Positions 17,413 to 26,619 of a stretch of DNA of 64,000 nucleotides are shown here, piece after piece. Every line of letters begins with the position of its first letter. Positions within the stretch are counted from its first letter, which is position 1. The translations under genes and the position numbers were made by a program. Source of the stretch: CAZIKB01 sp964539665 (GTDB taxonomy: Bacteria > Zhuqueibacterota > Zhuqueibacteria > Oceanimicrobiales > Oceanimicrobiaceae). The stretch is from assembly GCA_964539665.1 (NCBI GenBank), contig CAZIKB010000009.1:1-64000 (forward strand), read 5' to 3'. A model generated the notes under the pieces. The model did no database searches, was not told the DNA's origin, and saw nothing but the letters and a program-made list of their open reading frames with translations.

Positions 17413-20400
17413 ATGTATAAAGAATTATCTACACAATTAGATTTCCCAAAACTTGAAAATGAAATTCTCGACTACTGGGACAAAAACGATATATTTGAAA
17501 AAAGTATCGAAAGCAGAGACCCGGAAAGGTCATTTATATTTTATGAAGGACCGCCAACAGCGAACGGCCGGCCTGGAATTCACCATGTGATTTCTCGAAC
17601 AATTAAAGATTTCGTCTGTCGATTTAAGACAATGGAAGGCTATCGGGTTGAACGCAAAGCTGGCTGGGATACCCACGGCCTGCCGGTCGAAATAGAAGTT
17701 GAAAAAGAGTTAGGTTTTTCGAGCAAAGAAGAAATTGAAGCGTTTGGTGTGGGAAAATTTAACGAAAAGTGTAAACAAAGCGTTTGGAGGTACAAAAAGG
17801 AATGGGATGAACTCACTCGCCGTATTGGATTTTGGTTGGATTTAGACCACCCTTATATTACCTATGAAAATAACTATATCGAATCTGTTTGGTGGATATT
17901 AAGCGAATTCTGGAAAAAAGGCCTGATCTATCTGGGGCATAAAATATTGCCTTATTGCCCACGTTGCGAAACCCCTTTATCAAGCCATGAAGTTTCACAA
18001 GGCTATCAAAACGTTGAAGAGCCATCAGTATATGTACGCATGCTTATCAAAGATGAAGAGAAAACGTCCTTTTTAGTCTGGACTACAACACCCTGGACTT
18101 TAATCTCAAACGTGGCTTTAGCTTTTAATCCTGAAATAGAATATGTGAAAGTAGAATACTCTGGAGAATTTTTAATTCTGGCGAAGGCGCGTCTGTCGGT
18201 TTTAGACGGGCCTTATGAAATAGTTAAAGAATTTCGGGGAAAAGATCTGATAGGTAAAAATTATGAACCACTTTTCCCTTTTGACATGTCCAATAAAAAA
18301 TGCTATTACACGGTCGAAGGAAATTTTGTTTCTACAGAAGAGGGCACTGGAATTGTTCATATTGCTCCTGCATTTGGAGAAGACGACTACCAGTTAGGAT
18401 TAAAATATGAATTACCCGTTCTTCAACCTGTGGATAAAAGTGGCAAATTTACGCAAGATGTAGCTCTTTTCTCGGACAAATTCGTAAAGACCGCGGACCC
18501 TGAAATCATCAATAATTTAGAAGAACGAGGATTATTATATAAATCTGAACTATATGAGCATAGTTATCCCCATTGCTGGCGATGCAGCTCGCCGCTTCTT
18601 TACTATGCTAAAAAATCCTGGTTCTTGCAAACTACGGCCATGAAAGAGCGGCTCATAAATAATAATAAAAAAATTAACTGGTATCCTAAGGAAGTCGGCG
18701 AGGGCAGGTTTGGTGAGTGGCTGCAAAATAATGTTGATTGGTCTCTGTCACGCGAGCGATATTGGGGAACACCTCTGCCGATTTGGATCTGTACCGAATG
18801 CCAACATGCTCACTGTATCGGAAGTGTAGATGAGCTTAAAAAGTTGTCTGGTTTAACCGCGGATATCGATCTTCATAAACCACACATAGATGAAGTGCAA
18901 ATTACTTGCTCAAAGTGCAATAATAAAATGAACCGGGTTCCGGAAGTGATTGATTGCTGGTTTGATTCCGGAAGTATGCCAATTGCACAATGGCACTATC
19001 CTTTTGAAAATCAAGAGATATTTGAAAAAAAATTTCCAGCAGATTTTATTTCAGAAGGGGTAGATCAAACAAGAGGTTGGTTTTACTCGCTTTTAACAAT
19101 TGCTGCATTGCTGTTTGATAAACCTTGCTACAAAATTTGTATTTCGCATGATTTGATTTTGGATAAATTAGGCCAGAAAATGTCCAAGTCAAAAGGAAAC
19201 ACCGTGGTTCCAGAGACAGTTTTAAGCGAATATGGTGCAGATGCTCTGCGTTGGTATCTTTTGACGGTAAGCCCGCCCTGGGTTTCTACCCGTTTTGACA
19301 CGGAAGGCGTTAAAGAAGTCCTGCGAAAGTTTCTTGGTACACTGGTTAATGTCTATTCGTTTTTTACTATGTATGCCAATATTGATAACTTTTCGTATGA
19401 CAAAGCCAAAATCGCCATCGATAAACGCGCTGAAATAGATCGCTGGCTTGTGAATAATCTCAATGCGCTTGTGGAAAAAGTCAATAATTATTTATCCTGT
19501 TACGATTTAACCAAAGCCGCACGGGCGATTTCCGAATATGTTATTGACGATTTATCTAATTGGTATGTCCGCAGATGTCGTCGTAGATTCTGGAAATCGG
19601 AGATGGGAGATGATAAGTTGGCAGCCTTTGAAACCCTTTATGAAGTTTTATATACACTGTCTAAGCTTATGGCTCCGTTCACACCTTTTATCGCAGATGA
19701 AATATATTTAAATCTCACCAGAGATAGAAATGACGAATCAGAAAGCGTTCATTTAACAAATTATCCCCAGTATAGTACTGCCGATTATTCATTTCGAGAT
19801 CTGGAACTGGAAGAGAGAATGGATTTGATTAGGAGGGTAGTCTATCTTGGCAGGTCGCTTCGAAATGAAACGGGAATTAAAGTCCGTCAACCTCTTTCAA
19901 GAATCATAGTTGTAACAACAGAAAGTAAAGTCAAAAAGTACCTTGAGGGAATGGCCAGGTTGGTGTTAGAGGAGCTGAACATTAAAGGAATAGATTTTGT
20001 CTCTGATGAGAAAAAACTGACATCAAAAAAAGCTATACCACAATTTAAACAACTCGGACCAAAATTTGGCAAAAATGCAAATAAAGTATCTGATATTATA
20101 AGAAATTTAAGCGATGAAGAATTAGAATCATTTGCGGAGAAAGAGGGAATTGGTATCGAAATTCAAGGACAGAAGGTGCTTATTTCTATGAATGATGTTG
20201 AGATTATTACTCAAAGTGCCGAAGGATTAGCTGTACAGAAGGATAGTGATTTAACTGTTGCATTAGATTTAAAAATAACTCAAGATCTCCAAATTGAAGG
20301 ACTGGCCAGAGAATTTGTGAATAGAGTTCAGAATATGCGTAAAAATGCGGGATTTGATGTTATTGATCGTATAAACATTTATTACCAGACAACAGATATA

Positions 20401-20550
20401 TTAAAAAAGGCCATTGACACGCAATCATCATATATCTGTCATGAAACACTGGCCGAAAATCTCGCTTCCAATTCAGGAAATGCTACCTATACTGAAGATT
20501 GGAAAATTGATGAGATAGAAATTAAGATTGGAATTGAAAAAATTTCATAA
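17413..20550 (+). CDS. ileS: Isoleucyl-tRNA synthetase
   Basis: A complete 1045-residue class I synthetase charging tRNA-Ile. The HIGH-type site is G55-I-H-H58 within GPPTANGRPGIHH, and the KMSKS loop is KMSKSKGN at 589-596. Paired cysteine motifs in the connective regions (CPRC, CTEC, CSKC) suggest zinc binding, and the CP1 editing domain is present (WTTTPWTLISN). Length and C-terminal sequence resemble the longer eukaryote/archaea-like IleRS branch (IleS2) that occurs in Bacteroidetes and relatives and is often insensitive to mupirocin. The branch assignment is inference. Confidence 0.95.
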   Translation: MYKELSTQLDFPKLENEILDYWDKNDIFEKSIESRDPERSFIFYEGPPTANGRPGIHHVISRTIKDFVCRFKTMEGYRVERKAGWDTHGLPVEIEVEKELGFSSKEEIEAFGVGKFNEKCKQSVWRYKKEWDELTRRIGFWLDLDHPYITYENNYIESVWWILSEFWKKGLIYLGHKILPYCPRCETPLSSHEVSQGYQNVEEPSVYVRMLIKDEEKTSFLVWTTTPWTLISNVALAFNPEIEYVKVEYSGEFLILAKARLSVLDGPYEIVKEFRGKDLIGKNYEPLFPFDMSNKKCYYTVEGNFVSTEEGTGIVHIAPAFGEDDYQLGLKYELPVLQPVDKSGKFTQDVALFSDKFVKTADPEIINNLEERGLLYKSELYEHSYPHCWRCSSPLLYYAKKSWFLQTTAMKERLINNNKKINWYPKEVGEGRFGEWLQNNVDWSLSRERYWGTPLPIWICTECQHAHCIGSVDELKKLSGLTADIDLHKPHIDEVQITCSKCNNKMNRVPEVIDCWFDSGSMPIAQWHYPFENQEIFEKKFPADFISEGVDQTRGWFYSLLTIAALLFDKPCYKICISHDLILDKLGQKMSKSKGNTVVPETVLSEYGADALRWYLLTVSPPWVSTRFDTEGVKEVLRKFLGTLVNVYSFFTMYANIDNFSYDKAKIAIDKRAEIDRWLVNNLNALVEKVNNYLSCYDLTKAARAISEYVIDDLSNWYVRRCRRRFWKSEMGDDKLAAFETLYEVLYTLSKLMAPFTPFIADEIYLNLTRDRNDESESVHLTNYPQYSTADYSFRDLELEERMDLIRRVVYLGRSLRNETGIKVRQPLSRIIVVTTESKVKKYLEGMARLVLEELNIKGIDFVSDEKKLTSKKAIPQFKQLGPKFGKNANKVSDIIRNLSDEELESFAEKEGIGIEIQGQKVLISMNDVEIITQSAEGLAVQKDSDLTVALDLKITQDLQIEGLAREFVNRVQNMRKNAGFDVIDRINIYYQTTDILKKAIDTQSSYICHETLAENLASNSGNATYTEDWKIDEIEIKIGIEKIS

Positions 20551-20613
20551 ACGCTATCACCGTAATTTTCAAGATATTGTGAAACAAAACTTTACATTGT
20601 ATTGGAGGTTGTT

Positions 20614-20997
20614 ATGAACAAAGAGGAATTGGTCTATTTTAAAAATATTCTCATGGGAAAAAGAGATGAGATCCTCAAGGATTTGGGCCAATTAAAAGAA
20701 GGTGAAATGTCTGCAACGCTAAAAGATGCATCTGGTGAAAATTCAGCATATGCATTTCATATGGCAGATGTTGGAACAGATAATATGGAACGGGAAAAAG
20801 CTTTCATTTTTGCGACTAAGGAAGGCAGATTCCTTTATCATATTGATCAGGCCCTTGAAAGGATTGCGAAAGAAACTTTTGGTGCATGCCATGAATGCGG
20901 CAATGATATTGCAAAAGAACGCCTGGAAGCAGTCCCGCATGCGCGTTTTTGCATTACTTGTAAATCGAATGAAGAAAAAAACAAGAAATCTGCTTAA
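20614..20997 (+). CDS. DksA/TraR family zinc-finger protein
   Basis: A 127-residue protein. The ATG at 20614 is chosen because GGAGG sits six bases upstream; an in-frame TTG at 20602 precedes that site. A helical coiled-coil N-terminal half is followed by a four-cysteine zinc finger C92-x2-C95...C113-x2-C116 (CHECG, CITCK). DksA-type proteins insert into the RNA polymerase secondary channel and adjust transcription with ppGpp. The acidic DxxDxA-type tip is replaced by DVGTDN here. It lies between ileS and lspA, a frequent arrangement in FCB bacteria. Confidence 0.88.
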   Translation: MNKEELVYFKNILMGKRDEILKDLGQLKEGEMSATLKDASGENSAYAFHMADVGTDNMEREKAFIFATKEGRFLYHIDQALERIAKETFGACHECGNDIAKERLEAVPHARFCITCKSNEEKNKKSA

Positions 20998-21015
20998 AAA
21001 CAACACAGGATAGAT

Positions 21016-21507
21016 TTGAGAGTATTATTATTATCTTTAGTAATTGTTTGTCTCGACCAAATCACTAAATTTGTTGTTAAATTACAATTTAATTTGGGAG
21101 TCTCTATTGATATTGTCGGTGATGTGGTACGTTTAACTTATATTGAAAATCCCGGTATGGCATTTGGTATCCAGATCGGTGGACAAATGTTTTTTACCGT
21201 ATTCGCTACTATTGCTACTTTTGTAATATTTATTTATATCGTCAAAGCACGAGAGGAGAATATTACCTTACGTATTTCTCTTGCACTTATTTTAGGCGGC
21301 GCGATAGGAAATTTAATTGATCGTTTTCTTTATGGTAAAGTAGTTGATTTCATTGATATTGGTATAGGTAATACACGTTGGCCGATATTTAATGCTGCGG
21401 ACAGCGCGGTCACAATTGGTATGGTAATTCTGGGTTGGGTCGTCTTAAAGAGCCATAAAGAAGAAAAGAAGAATGAATTAACAGCAGAAAAAGAAGCTTG
21501 CCCGTAA
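21016..21507 (+). CDS. lspA: Lipoprotein signal peptidase II
   Basis: A 163-residue inner-membrane aspartyl protease that removes signal peptides from diacylated prolipoproteins. Four hydrophobic segments are present. The catalytic aspartates are D111 (KVVDFI) and D129 (FNAADSAV); ENPGMAFG and GGAIGNLIDR are family signatures. The start is TTG at 21016. Lipobox proteins in this window (beta-lactamase-like, the 57.8-kb lipoprotein) are expected substrates. It is followed by rluD, a classical pairing. Confidence 0.95.
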   Translation: MRVLLLSLVIVCLDQITKFVVKLQFNLGVSIDIVGDVVRLTYIENPGMAFGIQIGGQMFFTVFATIATFVIFIYIVKAREENITLRISLALILGGAIGNLIDRFLYGKVVDFIDIGIGNTRWPIFNAADSAVTIGMVILGWVVLKSHKEEKKNELTAEKEACP

Positions 21508-21551
21508 TTTCCTCTCAAGGTCCTATAAATAATCCTTCATGATATGTTATA

Positions 21552-22526
21552 ATGTTAAAGGATGAACATATTGAAGTTGTTGTTCCTGCAAATAAAGAAA
21601 AAGAACGTCTTGATAAATTTCTGACCCGTTTTATTGGCTCTGTTTCCCGAGCTCGATTGCAAAAAGTAATTGAAGAGGGCAAAGTACTGGTGAACGGTAA
21701 AATAGCCAAAGCAAGCCACCTTGTCTTACCAAATGAAAAAATAGAAGTCTGTATTCCCAAACCGCAAAAAGTCGATATCCTACCAGAAAATATCCCTTTA
21801 AATATTCTATTTGAAGATAAGCATTTAATCGTCTTAAATAAAGTAGCTGGGATGGTTGTGCACCCGGCCTTTGCTAATTATACTGGTACTTTGGTCAATG
21901 CTCTATTGTTTTATTGTGGAGATTTATCTTCTATCGGTGGCAAGCAGAGACCGGGCATTGTTCACCGACTTGATAAGGACACGTCTGGTGTAATGGTGGT
22001 AGCCAAAGATGATCTAACCCACAGACATTTATCTTTTCAGTTTTCATCAAAAGAAACAGAAAGAATTTATTCCGCCATTGCCTGGGGTCGATTTAAAAAA
22101 AAGAAAGATAGAATTGAAACATATATCGCTCGAAGTCCAAAAGATAGGATCCGCATGACGGTTCAATTAAAAGGCAAAGTGGCTATTACAAATTATAATG
22201 TGATGGAGGAATTCAGATTACTTTCATCAGTCAGGCTTAAATTGGGAACCGGCAGGACGCATCAAATCAGAGTACATTTATCCTATATTGAGCATCCGGT
22301 ATTTGGAGATATGACTTATGGCGGCAGAAACCGGCAGTTAGGTGCGCTTTCTAATCCAGATCGCGAGTTTGCAGTTGAACTTTTGGAAATAATGGACAGA
22401 CAAGCCCTGCATGCCAGCTCGTTAGGTTTCACTCATCCCATTACAAATGAGTTTTTCAGGTTTGATTCAGATTTGCCTGTGGATATGAAACTTTTGCTTG
22501 AACGCCTTCGTAAAGAAATGGCATAA
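21552..22526 (+). CDS. rluD: RluD-type 23S rRNA pseudouridine synthase
   Basis: A 324-residue enzyme with an N-terminal S4 RNA-binding domain (about 17-70, DKFLTR...VNGKIAKAS) and an RluA-family catalytic domain. The active-site motif HRLDKDTSG places the catalytic Asp at D141. C-terminal GRTHQIRVHL and HPVFGD are typical. By homology it makes pseudouridines in helix 69 of 23S rRNA. The C-terminal LEALRK-like tail is short. Directly downstream of lspA. Confidence 0.9.
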   Translation: MLKDEHIEVVVPANKEKERLDKFLTRFIGSVSRARLQKVIEEGKVLVNGKIAKASHLVLPNEKIEVCIPKPQKVDILPENIPLNILFEDKHLIVLNKVAGMVVHPAFANYTGTLVNALLFYCGDLSSIGGKQRPGIVHRLDKDTSGVMVVAKDDLTHRHLSFQFSSKETERIYSAIAWGRFKKKKDRIETYIARSPKDRIRMTVQLKGKVAITNYNVMEEFRLLSSVRLKLGTGRTHQIRVHLSYIEHPVFGDMTYGGRNRQLGALSNPDREFAVELLEIMDRQALHASSLGFTHPITNEFFRFDSDLPVDMKLLLERLRKEMA

Positions 22527-22701
22527 ACTTAATTCTGTATTTGTAACTTAAAGTTGAACAATAATTTACTGCCTTCCTGACACAGTCTTGATTTAATCTG
22601 TTGAATCGATCATTAATGAGGATGAAGCAATATTTCATTTCATTCATATTGTTATTTTGAAGATTTTTTTAAAAAAATATGATATTATTTGGAGGTTTAT
22701 A

Positions 22702-23559
22702 ATGCTTAAAAAACTAAGTTGGATAATTTTTTTAGGATGTTTGATGCTTATCAGATCCAATTCAATGCTTGCTCAATATAAGGATATCAAACAGTTTAAA
22801 GAAAAATACAAAATCCAATCAGGTAAAATTTTTCATGTTTATGTAGATATTGATGCTGCAGAAGTGAAGTTTAATATTTCACCGCGTAACTATGAGGCTC
22901 GAGTTACAATTTTTTATACTGAAGATGAATTCAAAGTATATTCAGGTTTCGATGAAAGGCGGTCCAGATTAGATGTTGAATTTGAGAAAAAGGGTTGGGT
23001 AGACTCAGGACACAATGATGTGAAAGCTGAAGTAATAATAGATTTGCCTCCTAAAATTGATATCGATCTGAATGCGAAGATTAAAGCAGGTGACATTGAA
23101 ATCGATTTAGGAGGCTTGGCATTGGTCAACCTTGATTTGACTACCTGGGCCGGTGAAGTGTTGGTTGAATTCTCTGAACCCAACAAAGCTGTAATGGAAT
23201 TTCTGAAAATAAACACTAAAATTGGAGAAACCGATATCGTGAGACTGGGTAATGCGCGCTTCAAAGAAGCTGAAATCAATGGCGGAATTGGTGAAATGGA
23301 TATCGATTTTCGTGGTAAATATTTAACTGACGCTGAAGCTAATATAGATTTGGATATCGGTGAAACAAAGCTTTACCTGCCAGATGAAGTTGGAATAAAA
23401 TTATCTATTTCAAAATTTCTATTTATGTCTAAAATTGATCTTCCACGTAGATTTAAGAAGTCGGGAAGATATTATTATAGCCATAATTACGATGACTCAA
23501 AAAATGAACTGGTATTAAGAGTCAGTCCTGGATTGGGAGAACTAAAAATCGATTATTAA
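22702..23559 (+). CDS. Exported beta-repeat protein, toast-rack-like
   Basis: About 285 residues. The ATG at 22702 follows an ideal GGAGG (22691-22695) and opens a signal peptide (LSWIIFLGCLMLIRSNSMLAQ); the upstream frame from 22657 has no ribosome site. The mature part is built of short beta repeats with recurring (D/E)IDL, GE(T/M)DI and DIGETKLYLP phrases, typical of the toast-rack/DUF4097 beta-helix-like folds. The family is found at cell envelopes, but its function is unknown. It pairs with the DUF4097 gene that follows. Confidence 0.7.
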   Translation: MLKKLSWIIFLGCLMLIRSNSMLAQYKDIKQFKEKYKIQSGKIFHVYVDIDAAEVKFNISPRNYEARVTIFYTEDEFKVYSGFDERRSRLDVEFEKKGWVDSGHNDVKAEVIIDLPPKIDIDLNAKIKAGDIEIDLGGLALVNLDLTTWAGEVLVEFSEPNKAVMEFLKINTKIGETDIVRLGNARFKEAEINGGIGEMDIDFRGKYLTDAEANIDLDIGETKLYLPDEVGIKLSISKFLFMSKIDLPRRFKKSGRYYYSHNYDDSKNELVLRVSPGLGELKIDY

Positions 23560-23640
23560 TGAGTATGTAGTATCACCAATATATAATATGGAAATATTTA
23601 TTTTAAGAAAAATTAATTTTTAAAAAAGGAGAATTGATTT

Positions 23641-24429
23641 ATGCGCTATAGAAATTTATCAATTTACAGTCTAATATTTGTAAGTTTGTTTGGCTCCTTG
23701 AACGCAGGTACTATTCGGGAAAAATATGAAGAGACATTTAAATTTAAACCAGGGGGACAACTAATTCTTACAAATACGAATGGCAGTATAATAATTGAAT
23801 CCTGGGACAAAGAGCAAATAAGAGTTGAAGCAGAAAAGACGGTAAAAGCAAGTAATCGTCGGACTGCGGAACAAATAATGGAGAAGATTGAAATTGAAAT
23901 AAAGCACGAAGATAATTTCCTGGAAATTAAAACACATCTTCCAAGACGTCGAGGTGGTTTTTGGGATTCTGTTTTTGGTGAGGGAGTTAATATGAGTGTC
24001 CGATATCGATTATATGTTCCAAGGGAACTCAAATTGGATATTGGCACAGTTAATGGTGGTGTCGATGTCTCAGAGGTTTCGGGTAAAATACGTGTCAGAT
24101 CTACGAATGGTCACGTTCATATATATGAAGCTGGAGGGAGTGTGAATGCAAAAACTACCAATGGTGGTATCGAAGTTGAGTTGCTCGAATTTGATGATGA
24201 TGAGGATATGTCTTTTAAAACCACCAATGGCGGCATAAAAGTTTACTTTCCTGCAAATTTTCATGCATATATTGATGCACGTACAACAAACGGCAGTATC
24301 AAAACGGATTTCCCGATCAAAGTGCGTGGCGAAATAAGTAAAAGAAGATTACGCGGATCGATTAATAGCGGCGGCGGCAATATTGATCTTCATACAACAA
24401 ACGGAGGAATTAAAATTTTAGAACGATAA
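23641..24429 (+). CDS. DUF4097 family exported beta-strand-repeat protein
   Basis: A 262-residue protein with a signal peptide (about 1-23). The mature chain has repeated TTNGGI, STNGHV and TTNGSI units, the DUF4097 repeat that forms a parallel beta structure. An early segment, NTNGSIIIESWDKEQIRVEAEK, is the conserved family entry. AAAAGGAG lies ten bases upstream of the ATG. Two terminators follow, so it ends the transcription unit started upstream. Envelope location is likely; function is unknown. Confidence 0.82.
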   Translation: MRYRNLSIYSLIFVSLFGSLNAGTIREKYEETFKFKPGGQLILTNTNGSIIIESWDKEQIRVEAEKTVKASNRRTAEQIMEKIEIEIKHEDNFLEIKTHLPRRRGGFWDSVFGEGVNMSVRYRLYVPRELKLDIGTVNGGVDVSEVSGKIRVRSTNGHVHIYEAGGSVNAKTTNGGIEVELLEFDDDEDMSFKTTNGGIKVYFPANFHAYIDARTTNGSIKTDFPIKVRGEISKRRLRGSINSGGGNIDLHTTNGGIKILER

Positions 24430-24434
24430 AACCA

Positions 24435-24462
24435 AAACGGCGGAACTTTAATTCCGCCGTTT
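24435..24462 (+). terminator. Terminator-like hairpin
   Basis: A perfect 11-bp stem AAACGGCGGAA/TTCCGCCGTTT with a 6-base loop, six bases after the DUF4097 stop. Only three T residues close the stem, so it may act together with the next hairpin. Confidence 0.65.
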
Positions 24463-24498
24463 AGGGAAAGGAGGGGTGGATGGAGAAATTCTATTTTA

Positions 24499-24532
24499 AA
24501 AGCAAGATTCGTAATCTTGCTTTCTTTATTTC
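24499..24532 (+). terminator. Rho-independent terminator
   Basis: A perfect 11-bp stem AAAGCAAGATT/AATCTTGCTTT with a 3-base loop and a T-rich tail (CTTTATTTC). Confidence 0.75.
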
Positions 24533-24751
24533 AAAAAGTTAATGTTTAATTAACAATTATTGTGCCATTTAGATAGTAACAATAATTCACATTGATTAAT
24601 CCTGCTTAACTATCATATAATACTTGTAATTATATTTATATTAATATTTTTGATTTATATCAAAAATGGTTTAAATTCGCAATATATGGCGTTGTATAGT
24701 ATTACACTGTCTCATTCTGAAACATCGATACATTTATTTAAAAGGTAAAAC

Positions 24752-24776
24752 TGCTCTTGCAATTATTGCGGGAGCA
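24752..24776. other. Unassigned stable hairpin
   Basis: TGCTCTTGCA and TGCGGGAGCA pair over 10 bp (two G-T pairs) around ATTAT. It stands in an AT-rich stretch (24533-24840) without genes. It has no T-tract. Its role is unknown; it could be an old terminator or part of a small RNA. Confidence 0.35.
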
Positions 24777-24840
24777 CTGTTTGAGCTGATGTTTGTGCAT
24801 GATAAAAATGTTAAAAGTTAATATCAGCGATTGACAAAGC

Positions 24841-25146
24841 AATATGTCAATAATAGTGGGGTGGAAATCATACTTCGACTTCGCTCAGTATGAAGAGTGA
24901 TTGTTTTCATGAGTTAGCTTCATGGTGAGTCCCGAAAAAATATCGCATGTGCGTCAACTTAAGGGTGTTGAGTAGAACCTCCCGAAGGTTTTGACGTAAA
25001 TTTGGGCACTGTTTCAAGCCTTTCGTTGCATTTATAAGTTGAATTTAGATATCGAAACAAACCTTCGGGAGGTTAAGTTGAGGCGCATGCGAAGAAATAT
25101 CGGGAAACCATGATTTTGTTTAAATCCCCACCACAAATGACATATT
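24841..25146. mobile_element. Miniature inverted-repeat element, copy 1, interrupted
   Basis: The ends AATATGTCA...GTGGGGTGG and CCCCACCACAAATGACATATT are inverted repeats. The interior matches the element at 51.4 kb: ATCATACTTCGACTTCGCTCAG, then TTAGCTTCATGGTGAGTCCC, then GGGAAACCATGATTTTGTT. Removing the inserted segment at 24946-25090 and one 12-bp duplication leaves 149 bp, equal to the corresponding span of the intact copy. It encodes no protein and would need a transposase supplied in trans. Confidence 0.8.
24946..25090. mobile_element. Second miniature element nested in copy 1
   Basis: A 145-bp insertion with its own inverted ends, CATGTGCGTCAACTTA and TAAGTTGAGGCGCATG, and an inner pair CCTCCCGAAGGTTT/AAACCTTCGGGAGG. 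It is flanked by GAAAAAATATCG (24934-24945) and GAAGAAATATCG (25091-25102), a 12-bp direct repeat with one mismatch, consistent with a target duplication. No coding capacity. Confidence 0.75.
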
Positions 25147-25148
25147 AC

Positions 25149-25177
25149 TTGACTTTTAGAAGAAAATATTTTACACT
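25149..25177 (+). promoter_or_regulatory. Sigma70-type promoter
   Basis: TTGACT (25149-25154), 17 bp, TACACT (25172-25177), 31 bp upstream of the deacetylase ATG and immediately outside the miniature element. Confidence 0.5.
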
Positions 25178-25207
25178 GAAGTTAAAAAATTATAACATAC
25201 TACCGCT

Positions 25208-26593
25208 ATGACAGAATACTGTAATAATCATCCACAAATTCCAACGAAACGCAAATGTTTTAACTGTCACGAGTTCATTTGTCGTGATTGTCAAATTTTG
25301 ATCAAGCATCACTATTTTTGTAACTTTAAATGTTATAAAAAATATTATAGCTTGAGTTTCATAAATACTACTTCTGTGTGGATGAAGAAAGTTTTTGAAT
25401 TACCGGTATTTTTACTCAGGGATGTGAGAAAGGTCAGTAAAACGGTAAAATGGAGCTTTATTTTCAATTTATTTCTCGTAGCGGCATTAGCTATCACTAT
25501 ATCATTACTCATCAATTTAAAAAACCGACTTCATACATTGGAGCAAAGAACTTATTTTGCTAATCAAAATAACAATAATTTAAAAATGGAGCCAGGTCCC
25601 GCAAAAAAGAATCATTTTTCAATTCAAAAACCCGTAAATGGCGGTATGGTCCTCACCAACCGTATTGATGTTGAGGGTGTGGCTGAAAATAATCAAATTA
25701 TCAGTTTAGAGATGAATGGAGAAATTGAGGCTGTAACCTTACCGGTAAAGGGTAAATTTGAATTTCTAAACATACATGCAAAAAGAGGCAATAATTTATT
25801 CACGATTAAGTCGATTTCTGAAAGCGGAGAAGTAACCTCCCTTGAGACCATTAATATTGAATATAATAATCCCACTCTGAGATACCTTTCGATGAACGTT
25901 GCTCGCGGCAATTTTAGTGTACCGAAAATAGCTTTAACCTTTGATGGCGGCTACCTGGATAATGCGTGTGAAGAAATATTAGATATATTAAAACAAAGAA
26001 AGATTTGGTGTACTTTTTTCTTAACAGGATATTTTATAAAGAAATATCCTGCAATTGTTAATAGAATGGTTGAAGATGGACATGAAGTTGGCAACCATAC
26101 CTGGAGTCACCCGCATTTGACCGAATTTGAAGAAAAAAGAGTACACGTGACTAAATCAACAGTTAGCAGTGTATTTCTGCAAAATCAATTAAATAAAACA
26201 GCGCTTGCCTTTCAAGCCTGTACTGGGAGAAAACTGATCCCTTTCTGGCGGGCGCCGTATGGTGAGCATAATCTTGAGATTCGCGAATGGGCTGCAGAAT
26301 TAGGGTATCGTCACATCGGATGGACTGTTGGTCCGAGTTGGGAAAATAACATGGATACTATGGACTGGGTGGCGGATTCAACATTACCTGCTTATCATAC
26401 TGCTGATGAAATTCTGGATAAAGTACTAAATTTCGGTCATGGCGCACTACTCGGAGCCAGCGGTTCAATTGTTATCATGCACTTAGGAACATTGCGTAAA
26501 ACTGATTTTCCTCATAAAAAACTGCCTGAAATTATTGATGGATTAAGAGAAAAGGGTTATGAGTTGGTGTGTATTTCTGAGATGCTTTATTAA
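25208..26593 (+). CDS. Membrane-anchored polysaccharide deacetylase with N-terminal zinc module
   Basis: A 461-residue protein in four parts. Residues 1-45 form a B-box-like zinc module (C5, H8, C17, C20, C25, C28, H34/35, C38, C42). One membrane helix spans about 84-103. Residues 138-218 look like an Ig-type beta domain (PVNGGMVLTNRIDVEGVA). From about 235 a NodB/CE4 deacetylase domain contains TFDGG (244-248), HTWSH (297-301) and RAPYGEHN near 345. The second Asp of the common TFDDG is Gly here, a variant seen in some CE4 members, so metal binding may differ. It probably deacetylates a cell-wall or exported polysaccharide outside the inner membrane while the zinc module faces the cytoplasm. 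The aldehyde dehydrogenase follows at 26 bp. Confidence 0.85.
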   Translation: MTEYCNNHPQIPTKRKCFNCHEFICRDCQILIKHHYFCNFKCYKKYYSLSFINTTSVWMKKVFELPVFLLRDVRKVSKTVKWSFIFNLFLVAALAITISLLINLKNRLHTLEQRTYFANQNNNNLKMEPGPAKKNHFSIQKPVNGGMVLTNRIDVEGVAENNQIISLEMNGEIEAVTLPVKGKFEFLNIHAKRGNNLFTIKSISESGEVTSLETINIEYNNPTLRYLSMNVARGNFSVPKIALTFDGGYLDNACEEILDILKQRKIWCTFFLTGYFIKKYPAIVNRMVEDGHEVGNHTWSHPHLTEFEEKRVHVTKSTVSSVFLQNQLNKTALAFQACTGRKLIPFWRAPYGEHNLEIREWAAELGYRHIGWTVGPSWENNMDTMDWVADSTLPAYHTADEILDKVLNFGHGALLGASGSIVIMHLGTLRKTDFPHKKLPEIIDGLREKGYELVCISEMLY

Positions 26594-26619
26594 TGTATTA
26601 CTAAAAAGGTAATCAAATT

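Noticed and set aside
24752..24776. Rho-independent terminator
   Set aside because: The stem is stable but not followed by a T-tract and is 300 bp from the nearest upstream gene, which already has terminators.
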